Shown piece by piece: positions 46,621 through 53,714 of a stretch of 64,000 nucleotides of DNA. Under the pieces are notes generated by a model. It saw only the letters and a program-made list of their open reading frames with translations. It made no database searches and was not told the DNA's origin. A program made the position numbers and the translations under genes. Positions within the stretch are counted from its first letter, which is position 1. Each line of letters begins with the position of its first letter. The stretch covers positions 434,001-498,000 of the forward strand of contig NZ_CP119108.1 in assembly GCF_029094505.1 (NCBI RefSeq), in the 5' to 3' direction. Source of the DNA: Microbacterium horticulturae. Its GTDB lineage: Bacteria > Actinomycetota > Actinomycetes > Actinomycetales > Microbacteriaceae.

Positions 46621-47835
46621 TCACGCCTCCTTTCCTGCGCCGACCGGCTCTTTATCCCACCCGACCGGCAGTACCGGGTCACCCGGCATGAGCCGCGACG
46701 CGTTGGGGACGTCGGTCGCATACGTGAAGTCGAACAGCGTCGAGGTGGCCGGCTCAGGGCTGGCGTCGGCGAACGCTATGGCGTCGGCGACCTCCTTCGC
46801 GGCGTCGCCCTCGATCTTCTCGGCGGCCTTCTCGTCGAGCACGCCGTCGGCGATCAGCTGCTCGCGGTACGGCGGCAGCGGGTCGTGCTCCTTGAGCTCG
46901 GCGACCTCTTCCTTGGTGCGGTACCGCGCCGGGTCGACCACGGAGTGGCCGCGCAGGCGGTACGACATGACCTCGAGGATGCCGGGCTGGCGGTTCTCGC
47001 GGGCGTCGTTCAGCATCTCCTCGGCGGCCTGACGGACGACCTCGGGGTCGCTGCCGTCGACGCGGCGACCGGGGATGCGATACGAGCAGCCGCGCTTGTA
47101 GAGCTCGGGCTCACCCGATGCGGCCTCGACGGTCGTGGCCATGCCCAGACCGTTGTTGATGATCACGTACACGATCGGCAGCTTCCAGATCGCCGCGATG
47201 TTCAGCGCCTCGTGGAATGCGCCGATGTTCGTGGTGCCGTCGCCCATCTGGCACATCACAGCGTCGGAGTCGGACCCCGGCTTCTGCTGCAGTGTGATCG
47301 CGAGGGCGGCGCCCGTCGCCGGAGGGATCTGCCCGCCGACGATGCCGTAGCCGCCGAGCATGCGCTTGGACGCGTCGTACATGTGCATCGAGCCGCCCAG
47401 GCCCTTCGAGACGCCGTCGGTGCGGCCAAAGAGCTCGGCCATCACACGGTCGGCGCCCATTCCGCGGGCGATCGCGTAGCCATGGTCACGGTAGTTCGTG
47501 AACAGGTAGTCGTTGGAGCGCAGCGCGGTCATCAGCCCCACGACCGTCGGCTCCTCGCCGAGGTTCAGGTGGCAGTAGCCGCCGATCTTCGCACGCTGGT
47601 ACATCTCGCCCGCGCGCTGCTCGAACTCGCGGATGAGCGCCATCTCACGGTAGTAGTCGACGCGGGTTGCGGCATCCACCCCCGTGCTCTTCTCTGCAGG
47701 GGATGTCTTCGCGCCCGTCGTCTTCTTGGCGGGTGCCTTCGTCCTTCCTGTCGTCGTCTTCGCGCTGTCCGCGCGCGCGGAGCCGCTTGAGGCGGCCTTC
47801 TTCTCGCGCTGCGGATCCTGCGTTCGTCCGGCCAT
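46621..47835 (-). CDS. 2-oxoacid dehydrogenase E1 component, alpha subunit
   Basis: 404 residues. Thiamine-diphosphate motif GDGTTNIGAFHEALNIAAIWKLPIVYVIINN and the phosphorylation-loop region RLRGHSVVDPARYR are clear. Residues 1-52 are an unusual Lys/Ala/Thr/Ser-rich extension without homology to the fold, probably disordered and basic. The pair E1 alpha/beta plus E2 could be acetoin, branched-chain or alternative pyruvate dehydrogenase; sequence alone does not settle it. ATG 47835 lies 48 bp after the CBS gene, with a 7-bp hairpin (47859-47877) between. Confidence 0.92.
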   Translation of the reverse strand: MAGRTQDPQREKKAASSGSARADSAKTTTGRTKAPAKKTTGAKTSPAEKSTGVDAATRVDYYREMALIREFEQRAGEMYQRAKIGGYCHLNLGEEPTVVGLMTALRSNDYLFTNYRDHGYAIARGMGADRVMAELFGRTDGVSKGLGGSMHMYDASKRMLGGYGIVGGQIPPATGAALAITLQQKPGSDSDAVMCQMGDGTTNIGAFHEALNIAAIWKLPIVYVIINNGLGMATTVEAASGEPELYKRGCSYRIPGRRVDGSDPEVVRQAAEEMLNDARENRQPGILEVMSYRLRGHSVVDPARYRTKEEVAELKEHDPLPPYREQLIADGVLDEKAAEKIEGDAAKEVADAIAFADASPEPATSTLFDFTYATDVPNASRLMPGDPVLPVGWDKEPVGAGKEA

Positions 47836-47858
47836 TGTCGAATCCCTTTCACCGAACA

Positions 47859-47877
47859 ACGCGGTTTGTGACCGCGT
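47859..47877 (-). promoter_or_regulatory. Small hairpin between the CBS and E1 alpha genes
   Basis: ACGCGGT-TTGTG-ACCGCGT, 7-bp stem. It may end CBS transcription or act as an attenuator for the dehydrogenase operon. Confidence 0.35.
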
Positions 47878-47883
47878 GCCTCG

Positions 47884-48378
47884 TCAGGGACCGGGGGGTT
47901 GCTCCTGCAGCCCGAACCGATCCTCGCTTCCGCCGCATTTCGGGCACACCAGCGGCGGGTGCGCGCCGCGGACGGTTTCTCCGCAGACGCCGCACGCCCA
48001 TTCCAGCACTCGGCCGACCAGGTCGTGCCGGCTGAGTATTCCGACCAGACGGCCGGAGGAAAGAACCGGGACACGGCGGATGCCCGAACCCACGAGGATC
48101 CGTCGCACCTGCTCGATATCGGTGTCGGTCGTGACGCTGATCACGGCGGTCGTCATGACGTCCTGCGCCGTGCGTCCGCCGCGCGTGAGCATGTCGAGTT
48201 CGCTGACCAGTCCCAGCACCGCACCCGACGCGTCGACGACGGGCACCGCACTGATGCGCGACGACGTGAGTGTGTCGGCGATGCGCGTGACCGGAGTGTC
48301 GGGGGTGACCGTCACCACCGGTGCGGTCATCACCTGACCGGCCGTGATTCCCGCTGCCGCACCTGCTCGTGGCTCCAT
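47884..48378 (-). CDS. CBS-pair protein with C-terminal zinc ribbon
   Basis: 164 residues. Two CBS motifs: AGQVMTAPVVTVTPDTPVTRIADTL and AQDVMTTAVISVTTDTDIEQV, which together bind adenine nucleotides or S-adenosyl compounds. Residues 128-157 (WACGVCG...LVCPKCGG) hold two CxxC pairs, a rubredoxin-like metal site. The combination suggests energy- or redox-sensing, inferred. ATG 48378 has GAGGTGAGG upstream and TAATCT (48405-48410) as a likely -10. It precedes the dehydrogenase operon on the same strand. Confidence 0.85.
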   Translation of the reverse strand: MEPRAGAAAGITAGQVMTAPVVTVTPDTPVTRIADTLTSSRISAVPVVDASGAVLGLVSELDMLTRGGRTAQDVMTTAVISVTTDTDIEQVRRILVGSGIRRVPVLSSGRLVGILSRHDLVGRVLEWACGVCGETVRGAHPPLVCPKCGGSEDRFGLQEQPPGP

Positions 48379-48475
48379 GACCTCACCTCTTGTCCCTGCA
48401 TCGCAGATTATCAGTCTTGGGAGCCCTCTCGGTTGCCTTCGGCCGTGCGTAACCCGGGCCGGCCCGTGCAGCGAC

Positions 48476-48549
48476 CCGGAGGGTGCAGCTGGTCGACGAG
48501 GAAGCGGTTGCTTCCCTCTCTCTCGTCCACCCGCTGCATGCTCACCCGG
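48476..48549. repeat. Dispersed ~74-bp palindromic element, copy 3
   Basis: Shares GGTGCAGCTGGT-GACGAG, tip GGAAGCGGTTGCTTCC and CTCGTCCACC with the copies at 24380 and 43610. Unlike them it lies in a divergent gap. Confidence 0.8.
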
Positions 48550-48638
48550 TGATGAGGGCGGATGCGGCATCCCGAATCATCCTCGGGATGTACACCGGAC
48601 GCGACTTGCGGGCGATGTGAGGGGTGGATGCCGCTCCG

Positions 48639-48644
48639 TACCGT
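48639..48644 (+). promoter_or_regulatory. Candidate -10 box (TACCGT), leaderless ABC gene
   Basis: It ends 7 nt before ATG 48652; no ribosome site lies between. Confidence 0.45.
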
Positions 48645-48651
48645 CGATGAC

Positions 48652-49437
48652 ATGGAGATCACATCGACCGACCTGGGGCTTGCTGCCCGGGTGCAGCAAC
48701 TCACCAAGACCTACGGCGCGGGCGAGGGGGCGGTGCGCGCCCTCGACGGCGTGACCGTCGGAATCCGCCGCGGCGAGTTCACCGCGATCATGGGGCCGTC
48801 GGGTTCGGGCAAGTCGACCCTGATGCACATCTTCGCGGGGCTGGATGCCCCGACCGCCGGCCACGTGTGGATCGGCGACACCGAGATCACGGGGCTCAGC
48901 GACCTCGAACTGACCGTGCTGCGGCGGCGCCGCGTGGGCTTCGTCTTCCAGGCGTTCAATCTCGTGCCCACGCTGGACGTGATGGGCAACATCCTGCTGC
49001 CGTTCGACCTCGACGGTCGGCAGCCGACCGTGCTCGAGCGGTCGCGGATCGACGGCCTGATCGCCTCGCTCGGGCTCGGCGATCGGCTGCGGCACCGCCC
49101 CCATGAGCTGTCGGGCGGGCAGCAGCAGCGCGTCGCGATCGCCCGCGCGCTGGCCACGGCGCCCGATCTGGTGTTCGCCGATGAGCCGACCGGCAACCTC
49201 GACTCGCGCACGAGCCGCGAGGTGCTCGCGCTGCTGCGCGCGGCCAGCGCCGAGCACGGCCAGTCGATCGCCATGGTCACGCACGACCCGATCGCCGCCT
49301 CGCACGCCGATCGGGTGCTGTTCCTCGGTGACGGGCGCATCGTCGCCGACAAGCCGCGGCAGAGCGCCGAGCAGATCTCGACGTACATGCTGGCCGCCGA
49401 GCAGGACGTGGCGCGGGATGCCGGGGTGACGGCATGA
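48652..49437 (+). CDS. ABC transporter ATP-binding protein (MacB/LolD-type)
   Basis: 261 residues. Walker A GPSGSGKST, Q-loop FVFQAFNLVPTLDVMGN, signature ELSGGQQQR, Walker B LVFADEPTGNLDS, H-loop MVTHD. The DEPTGNLDS form is typical of MacB/LolD/FtsE ATPases that drive mechanotransmission rather than import. It pairs with the FtsX-like permease whose ATG overlaps its stop. Such pairs in Gram-positives often give peptide-antibiotic resistance or export; no sensor kinase is adjacent. Confidence 0.93.
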   Translation: MEITSTDLGLAARVQQLTKTYGAGEGAVRALDGVTVGIRRGEFTAIMGPSGSGKSTLMHIFAGLDAPTAGHVWIGDTEITGLSDLELTVLRRRRVGFVFQAFNLVPTLDVMGNILLPFDLDGRQPTVLERSRIDGLIASLGLGDRLRHRPHELSGGQQQRVAIARALATAPDLVFADEPTGNLDSRTSREVLALLRAASAEHGQSIAMVTHDPIAASHADRVLFLGDGRIVADKPRQSAEQISTYMLAAEQDVARDAGVTA

Positions 49438-50852
49438 ATGCACGGCACTGGCTCCGCAAGCGGGGGATGGGCGCCAGCATCCTCGTCTCCGCCATATCGA
49501 CCGCGTTCGGCGTGGTGCTCATCTCGGCGACGGGATACATCGGTGCGATGCTGAAGGCCGACCCGGCCCTGGGCGACAGCGGCACGCTCGCGTTCGTGAT
49601 GAGCTTCATCACCTTCGTGCTCGTCGGGCTGGCGGTGTACGTCGCCGCGATCGTGACGGCGAACACATTCGCGACCGTCGTCGCCGGCCGGACCCGACAG
49701 ATAGCGCTGCTGCGCCTGATCGGCGCCTCGGCGAGGTCGCAACGGGCGGCCGTGGCGCGGCAGGGGCTCGTCGTCGGTGCGATCGGCGCCGGCATCGGGC
49801 TGGTAGCGGGCGTCCTCGGCTCGGTCGCCGGCATCGCGGTGCTCGCGCGGCTGCTGGGTATTCAGGGCGTGGGCTATGAGGTGCTGCAGCCGGCGCTGCT
49901 CGCGCCCGCGGTGATCGTGGCGCTCACGACCTGGGCCGCGGCATGGGCGGGCTCGCGGCGGGTGCTGACTGTGACGCCGCTGCAGGCGCTGGGCTCGTCG
50001 AACGAGTCGAGCCGCGAAGAGGTCGTGCAGCGCACCGGACGCAATGTGACCGCGGTCGTGCTGGTGGCGATCGGCGTCGGGCTGCTGGCCGGGGGCATTG
50101 CGCTCGGGCTGATCAGCCCGCTCGGGGTGGCTGTGGCCTTCTTCGGAGGAGTGCTCTCGTTCACGGGCATCGCGGTGGGGGCCGCGCTGTTCATGCCGCC
50201 GCTCCTGCGGGCCACGGGGCGGATGTTCGGCCGCTCCGCCGTGGCCCGCCTCGCGTCGGAGAACGCGCTGCGGTACCCCGAGCGCTCGAGCCGCATGGCG
50301 ATCGGCGTCGTGATCGGCGTGACGCTCGTGACGATGTTCGCGGTCGCGATGGAGTCGGCGAAGGTCGTCTTCACCAAGGCCGCCGGTGGCACCCTGCCGC
50401 CCGAGCTCGCCACGCCGCTCGACGCGTTCGCGGGCATCATGATGGCGTTGGTGGGCGTCTCGGCCGTCATCGCCGCGGTCGGCCTGGTCAACCTGCTGAC
50501 GCTCGGGGTGGTGCAGCGCCAGCGCGAGCTCGGGCTGCTGCGTGCTCTCGGGCTGTCGACCGGGCAGGTGCGCCGCGTCGTGCTGCTGGAGGCCGCACAT
50601 GTCACGATCACGGCCGTCGTGACCGGCGTCGTGCTCGGGGTCGCCTACGGCTGGGCCGGGGCGCAGTCGCTGCTGGGGGCGGTGGCTGCGAACCCGAACC
50701 ACGAGAAGGCGGGCCTCGTCTGGCCGGCGATCCCGGTGCCGGTGGTGGTGCTCATCGTGGCCGCCACCGCCGTGCTCACGCTCGTCGCCGCCGTCGTGCC
50801 GACGCGACTGGCGACCCGGGTCTCGCCGGTGGAGGCGCTCGCCGCCGCCTGA
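49434..50852 (+). CDS. FtsX-like ABC transporter permease
   Basis: 472 residues with about ten hydrophobic segments and no large extracellular domain: two FtsX-type cores, the second around MMALVGVSAVIAAVGLVNLLTLG and QRQRELGLLRALGLSTGQVRRVVLLEA. The first core contains the parallel RTRQIALLRLIGASARSQRA. It is coupled to the ATPase by an ATGA overlap. This is the compact actinobacterial form in which one polypeptide carries both halves. The substrate is unknown. Confidence 0.9.
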   Translation: MNARHWLRKRGMGASILVSAISTAFGVVLISATGYIGAMLKADPALGDSGTLAFVMSFITFVLVGLAVYVAAIVTANTFATVVAGRTRQIALLRLIGASARSQRAAVARQGLVVGAIGAGIGLVAGVLGSVAGIAVLARLLGIQGVGYEVLQPALLAPAVIVALTTWAAAWAGSRRVLTVTPLQALGSSNESSREEVVQRTGRNVTAVVLVAIGVGLLAGGIALGLISPLGVAVAFFGGVLSFTGIAVGAALFMPPLLRATGRMFGRSAVARLASENALRYPERSSRMAIGVVIGVTLVTMFAVAMESAKVVFTKAAGGTLPPELATPLDAFAGIMMALVGVSAVIAAVGLVNLLTLGVVQRQRELGLLRALGLSTGQVRRVVLLEAAHVTITAVVTGVVLGVAYGWAGAQSLLGAVAANPNHEKAGLVWPAIPVPVVVLIVAATAVLTLVAAVVPTRLATRVSPVEALAAA

Positions 50853-50868
50853 GCGGCCCTGCGCCCGC

Positions 50869-50960
50869 GAGGTCGTACGTATTTTCGCGAGGTCGTACGT
50901 GGTTTCGCGAGGTCGTACGTGGTTTCGCGAGGTCGTACGTGGTTTCGCAAGGTCGTACCC
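50869..50960. repeat. 20-bp tandem repeat, four copies plus a partial
   Basis: Unit GAGGTCGTACGTGGTTTCGC at 50869, 50889, 50909 and 50929 (the first has ATTTTCGC at its end), then a degenerate 12 bp. It starts 17 bp after the FtsX stop, in a convergent gap. Confidence 0.9.
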
Positions 50961-51089
50961 GCCCTCGCCGGGCGCGGAGTGGCGGGATGCCGCGGCGCGG
51001 CGTGCCAGCGTCGGGCCAGGCGGTTGACACGCCGGGCAAGCTGCCCTGCGCGACGATGCGCCGCGCCGCGACGGCGCCCGGCGCCGAGC

Positions 51090-51155
51090 CGAGGAGATCT
51101 CACCAGACGAGTACGGGAAGGGGCGATTCGCTACTCATCCGGTGAGATCTCCTCG
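51090..51155. repeat. 24-bp inverted repeat reaching into the SRPBCC-like gene
   Basis: Arms 51090-51113 and 51132-51155 match with two differences around an 18-nt loop; both contain GAGGAGATCTCACC or its complement. The right arm includes the stop and last codons of the gene 51131-51688. Confidence 0.85.
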
Positions 51156-51688
51156 TTTCGTGCGCGCAGGACGTGGCCGGTCGGGTCGTCAGGCGTGGCT
51201 GCGGGTGCGGGGTCGTGCGCCCAGGTCGGGGCGAGCGCACGGATACGCGCCTCGCGCCACTGCCACACCGTCCAGAGCGCAGGCCACAGCGCAGGCGCGG
51301 TGCGGCCGCCGATCACGAGCCGCTCGCGCCACAGCGTGCGCGTCGGGTCGTCGGGCGCGGGGCTCACCGCCATCTGGTGGTCCCAGACGTCGAGCGTCGA
51401 CAGTGGACCGGTGAGGGGGATGCCGCTGTCCCGCAGGATCCGGACTCGTTGGCCGCGGTGCTCGCGCTCGCTCTCACTGACGTCGATGAGCTGAGTGCCC
51501 AGCGGAACGGGTCCCACCGCGAGGCCGATGATCGCATCGTCGCCGGGCGTCCACGACGTCGGCAGATCGTCGAGGGACGTCATGGTCACGAACGGCCCGT
51601 CGAGCTGCGCGAGCGCCGCCGGCGAGTGGAGCGCCCGCCACGCGGCATCCACATCGCAATCGATCGTGAACCTGAGGAAGACCCGCAT
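51131..51688 (-). CDS. SRPBCC-like (START/Bet v1 fold) protein
   Basis: 185 residues from ATG 51688. MRVFLRFTIDCDVDAAWRALHSPAALAQLDGPF resembles the start of polyketide-cyclase/START-fold proteins, with alternating strands and a final helix (WPALWTVWQWREARI). These proteins enclose a hydrophobic pocket; ligand and role are unknown. Start supported by GAGACT at 51695-51700, 6 nt upstream. Its last eight or so codons lie within an inverted repeat, so the C-terminus may have been rewritten by the repeat. Confidence 0.65.
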   Translation of the reverse strand: MRVFLRFTIDCDVDAAWRALHSPAALAQLDGPFVTMTSLDDLPTSWTPGDDAIIGLAVGPVPLGTQLIDVSESEREHRGQRVRILRDSGIPLTGPLSTLDVWDHQMAVSPAPDDPTRTLWRERLVIGGRTAPALWPALWTVWQWREARIRALAPTWAHDPAPAATPDDPTGHVLRARNEEISPDE

Positions 51689-51694
51689 ACGGGA

Positions 51695-51700
51695 AGTCTC
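51695..51700 (-). promoter_or_regulatory. Candidate -10 box (GAGACT), leaderless start
   Basis: Has A2 and T6 of the -10 consensus and ends 6 nt before ATG 51688. Confidence 0.35.
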
Positions 51701-51726
51701 TCCCACGATGGCGCCCACGTCGACCG

Positions 51727-51732
51727 TAGGCT
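51727..51732 (+). promoter_or_regulatory. Candidate -10 box (TAGGCT), leaderless comB-like gene
   Basis: It ends 6 nt before GTG 51739; the same box and spacing occur at 55301. Confidence 0.5.
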
Positions 51733-51738
51733 GTCGAG

Positions 51739-52356
51739 GTGCCGGTCTTCGATCAGTCGTTTTATCAGGTCCGCCTCGAGTGGGGCATCGACGGCCTGGC
51801 GCGCCTCGCACCGGCCGATGTCGTCGTCGTAGTCGACGTGCTACGTTTCACGACAGCGGCGACGGATGCGGCGGCTCGCGGCGAATCGTTCGCACTCGAC
51901 CACAGCGGCTCGGTCAACGGCGCGCCCTTGGCGGCCGCGGCGACCGGCGCGCTCGTGCTGGCCGGCAGCCTGCGCAACGCGGGCGCGGTGGCACGCGCGA
52001 TCATGGCCGAGCAGCATCGGCTCGGCGGCCGCGTGACCGTGGCCGTGCTGCCCGCGGGGGAGCGAGCCAAGGACGCCGCCGACACGATCCGTTTCGCGAT
52101 CGAAGACCAGCTGGGTGCCGGCGCGATCATCGCGGCGCTCGCCGATCTCGGCATCGACCACATTTCGCCCGAGGCTGCCGTCGCCTGCGAGTCGTTCCGC
52201 GCGCTGCGCGGTGCGGTGCGGCACCTGCTGACGGCCAGCGGCTCGGGCCAAGAGCTCATCGAACGCGGACTGCGCGACGACGTCGTGCACGCGGCCGAGC
52301 TCGACGCGTCAGACGCCGTGCCGGTTCTGCGCGACGGGGCCTTCGCCCCGGTGTGA
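51739..52356 (+). CDS. comB: 2-phosphosulfolactate phosphatase family (ComB-like)
   Basis: 205 residues. VVVVDVLRFTTAATDAAARG near residue 30 and LAGSLRNAGAVARAI match the ComB family, Mg-dependent phosphatases that act on 2-phosphosulfolactate in coenzyme M synthesis. No other coenzyme M or sulfolactate gene is present, so the true substrate in this organism is open. GTG 51739 has TAGGCT 6 nt upstream. Divergent from the SRPBCC-like gene over 50 bp. Confidence 0.82.
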   Translation: MPVFDQSFYQVRLEWGIDGLARLAPADVVVVVDVLRFTTAATDAAARGESFALDHSGSVNGAPLAAAATGALVLAGSLRNAGAVARAIMAEQHRLGGRVTVAVLPAGERAKDAADTIRFAIEDQLGAGAIIAALADLGIDHISPEAAVACESFRALRGAVRHLLTASGSGQELIERGLRDDVVHAAELDASDAVPVLRDGAFAPV

Positions 52357-52433
52357 TCAGTCGTGAGGACGCTGTTCTGACCGCGCGGGGCCCGGCCCCT
52401 GGGTGAGGGGGCGAGGCAAAGGGCCTTCGCTGA

Positions 52434-52482
52434 CCGTGCGGGGCCGGTGACCGTCCGCGGGCCGTGCGGGGCCGGTGACCGT
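52434..52482. repeat. 21-bp direct repeat in a convergent gap
   Basis: CCGTGCGGGGCCGGTGACCG (plus T) at 52434 and 52462, 28 bp apart, between the comB-like and SprT-like genes. Confidence 0.75.
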
Positions 52483-52516
52483 GGGGGCGCTGAGCCGCGG
52501 CATCCACTCCTCCGCC

Positions 52517-53005
52517 TCAGCGCGGCGTCGTCGCGGCGCGGCGTGTGGCGGCAGAGATCTCGCGGCGCGTCCAGCGGAGAAGGAAGCGCCGGTCGAAGCT
52601 ACGGCAGCACCTGGCGCACGACATCTCGTGCGCCGGACGCCGGTGCCGGTACACGACGTGCCCGGCCGGGCATCGTCCGACCCAGGGCGCGAGTTCGGTG
52701 GCGGTCTCGAGCCGGTGCGTGGTGCCGCCGACGTAACCGAGCTCGAGCGCCGTCTTCTTCCACGCCGGGCCGTGCCCGGCCGCGTGCCCAGCGAGCGCGT
52801 GCGCGACCTCGTGCAGCAGCGTCTGGTGGTTGTCGTCGTCTTCGTGGCGCGCGGCCAGATATCGCGACAGCGTGATGCGTTTTCGCGTGTAGTCGCACTG
52901 CCCAGCGCGGCGTTTGGCGTTGTCGAAGCCGAACGTCCACGATTCGTCGAGGTGGAGGCTTATCAGCGCGTCTGCCCAGGCGCGCACTCGCTGAAGATCC
53001 GACAT
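52517..53005 (-). CDS. SprT-like zinc metalloprotease domain protein
   Basis: 162 residues. LLHEVAHALAGHAAGHGPAWK carries the HExxH zinc motif (His65, Glu66, His69). A C-terminal zinc-ribbon region (CPAGH...CARCC) follows, as in SprT/Spartan-like proteins. Relatives cleave or bind DNA-linked proteins, though bacterial roles are unclear. ATG 53005 has TAGCGT 6 nt upstream (53012-53017); a GTG two codons earlier is possible but touches the box. It follows the TPR gene by 36 bp on the same strand. Confidence 0.85.
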   Translation of the reverse strand: MSDLQRVRAWADALISLHLDESWTFGFDNAKRRAGQCDYTRKRITLSRYLAARHEDDDNHQTLLHEVAHALAGHAAGHGPAWKKTALELGYVGGTTHRLETATELAPWVGRCPAGHVVYRHRRPAHEMSCARCCRSFDRRFLLRWTRREISAATRRAATTPR

Positions 53006-53011
53006 GATCAC

Positions 53012-53017
53012 ACGCTA
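53012..53017 (-). promoter_or_regulatory. Candidate -10 box (TAGCGT), leaderless SprT-like gene
   Basis: It ends 6 nt before ATG 53005 on the minus strand, in the 36-bp gap to the TPR gene. Confidence 0.5.
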
Positions 53018-53041
53018 GAACGTACCTACGACACTCACGTG

Positions 53042-53569
53042 TCAGACGGCGATCGATGCCGCGGCCGCACGCCGCTCCGCGGCATCCACCGCCAACAAAG
53101 TGGACTGGAGCTGGTCCTCGGGAGCCCCCGCCTGCTGGCGGAGGAACAACGCGCGCTTGAAATCGGCGCGCGCCGCGTCGAAGTCGCCGGCATCGAAGGA
53201 GACCTTGCCGCGGTGCTGGTATGCGAACGCGGCGATCGAGGGCCAGCCCTGGCCTTCGGCCTCTTCGGCGCACGGAGTCATCTCGGCGATCGCGGCGTCG
53301 TAGGAGCCGCGGAACTGCAGGATCGTGCCGTACAGAAGGCGGGCGCGCAGCAGGTCTTTGCGGGTGCCGGCCATGCGCGCCTGGCGCACTGCGGCCTTGG
53401 CGACGGTGAGGGCCTCGTCGAGCTCGTCGAGCACCTTGAGCAGCCACACGCGCTCGAGCAGCGCCGGCAGACTGCGTTGCCCGCCGATCTCTTCAAGGCG
53501 CTCGCGGCACCCGCTCGGGTCCACGATCTCGCGGAGGGTGTCGGGGTCATAACCCTCGATGTAGCTCAC
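53042..53569 (-). CDS. Tetratricopeptide-repeat-like protein
   Basis: 175 residues, GTG start with GGGAG upstream. Helical throughout, with repeated spacing of Ala/Leu/Gly/Tyr (LLRARLLYGTILQFRGSYDAAIAEM, FAYQHRGKVSFDAGDFDAARADFKRAL) typical of two to three TPR units. Such proteins bind partner proteins. No enzyme motif. It is followed by the SprT-like gene on the same strand. Role unknown. Confidence 0.75.
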   Translation of the reverse strand: MSYIEGYDPDTLREIVDPSGCRERLEEIGGQRSLPALLERVWLLKVLDELDEALTVAKAAVRQARMAGTRKDLLRARLLYGTILQFRGSYDAAIAEMTPCAEEAEGQGWPSIAAFAYQHRGKVSFDAGDFDAARADFKRALFLRQQAGAPEDQLQSTLLAVDAAERRAAAASIAV

Positions 53570-53714
53570 GGATGACTCCCTTCACGCACGGTGTCTCCAG
53601 TGTGCCCGACACCGCCTGTGTGGGCGCTCAGGGGCGCCGCGTGTCCGACGGGACGCGGCTAGCGTCGGACCCCTGATCGGGTGGAGTGGTGGATGCTGCG
53701 GCTGGGGTGTGTGT

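Noticed and set aside
53643..53670. GTCCGACG/CGTCGGAC inverted repeat upstream of the TPR gene as an operator
   Set aside because: 8-bp arms with a 12-nt GC-rich loop are common by chance at this base composition and no promoter is aligned with it.
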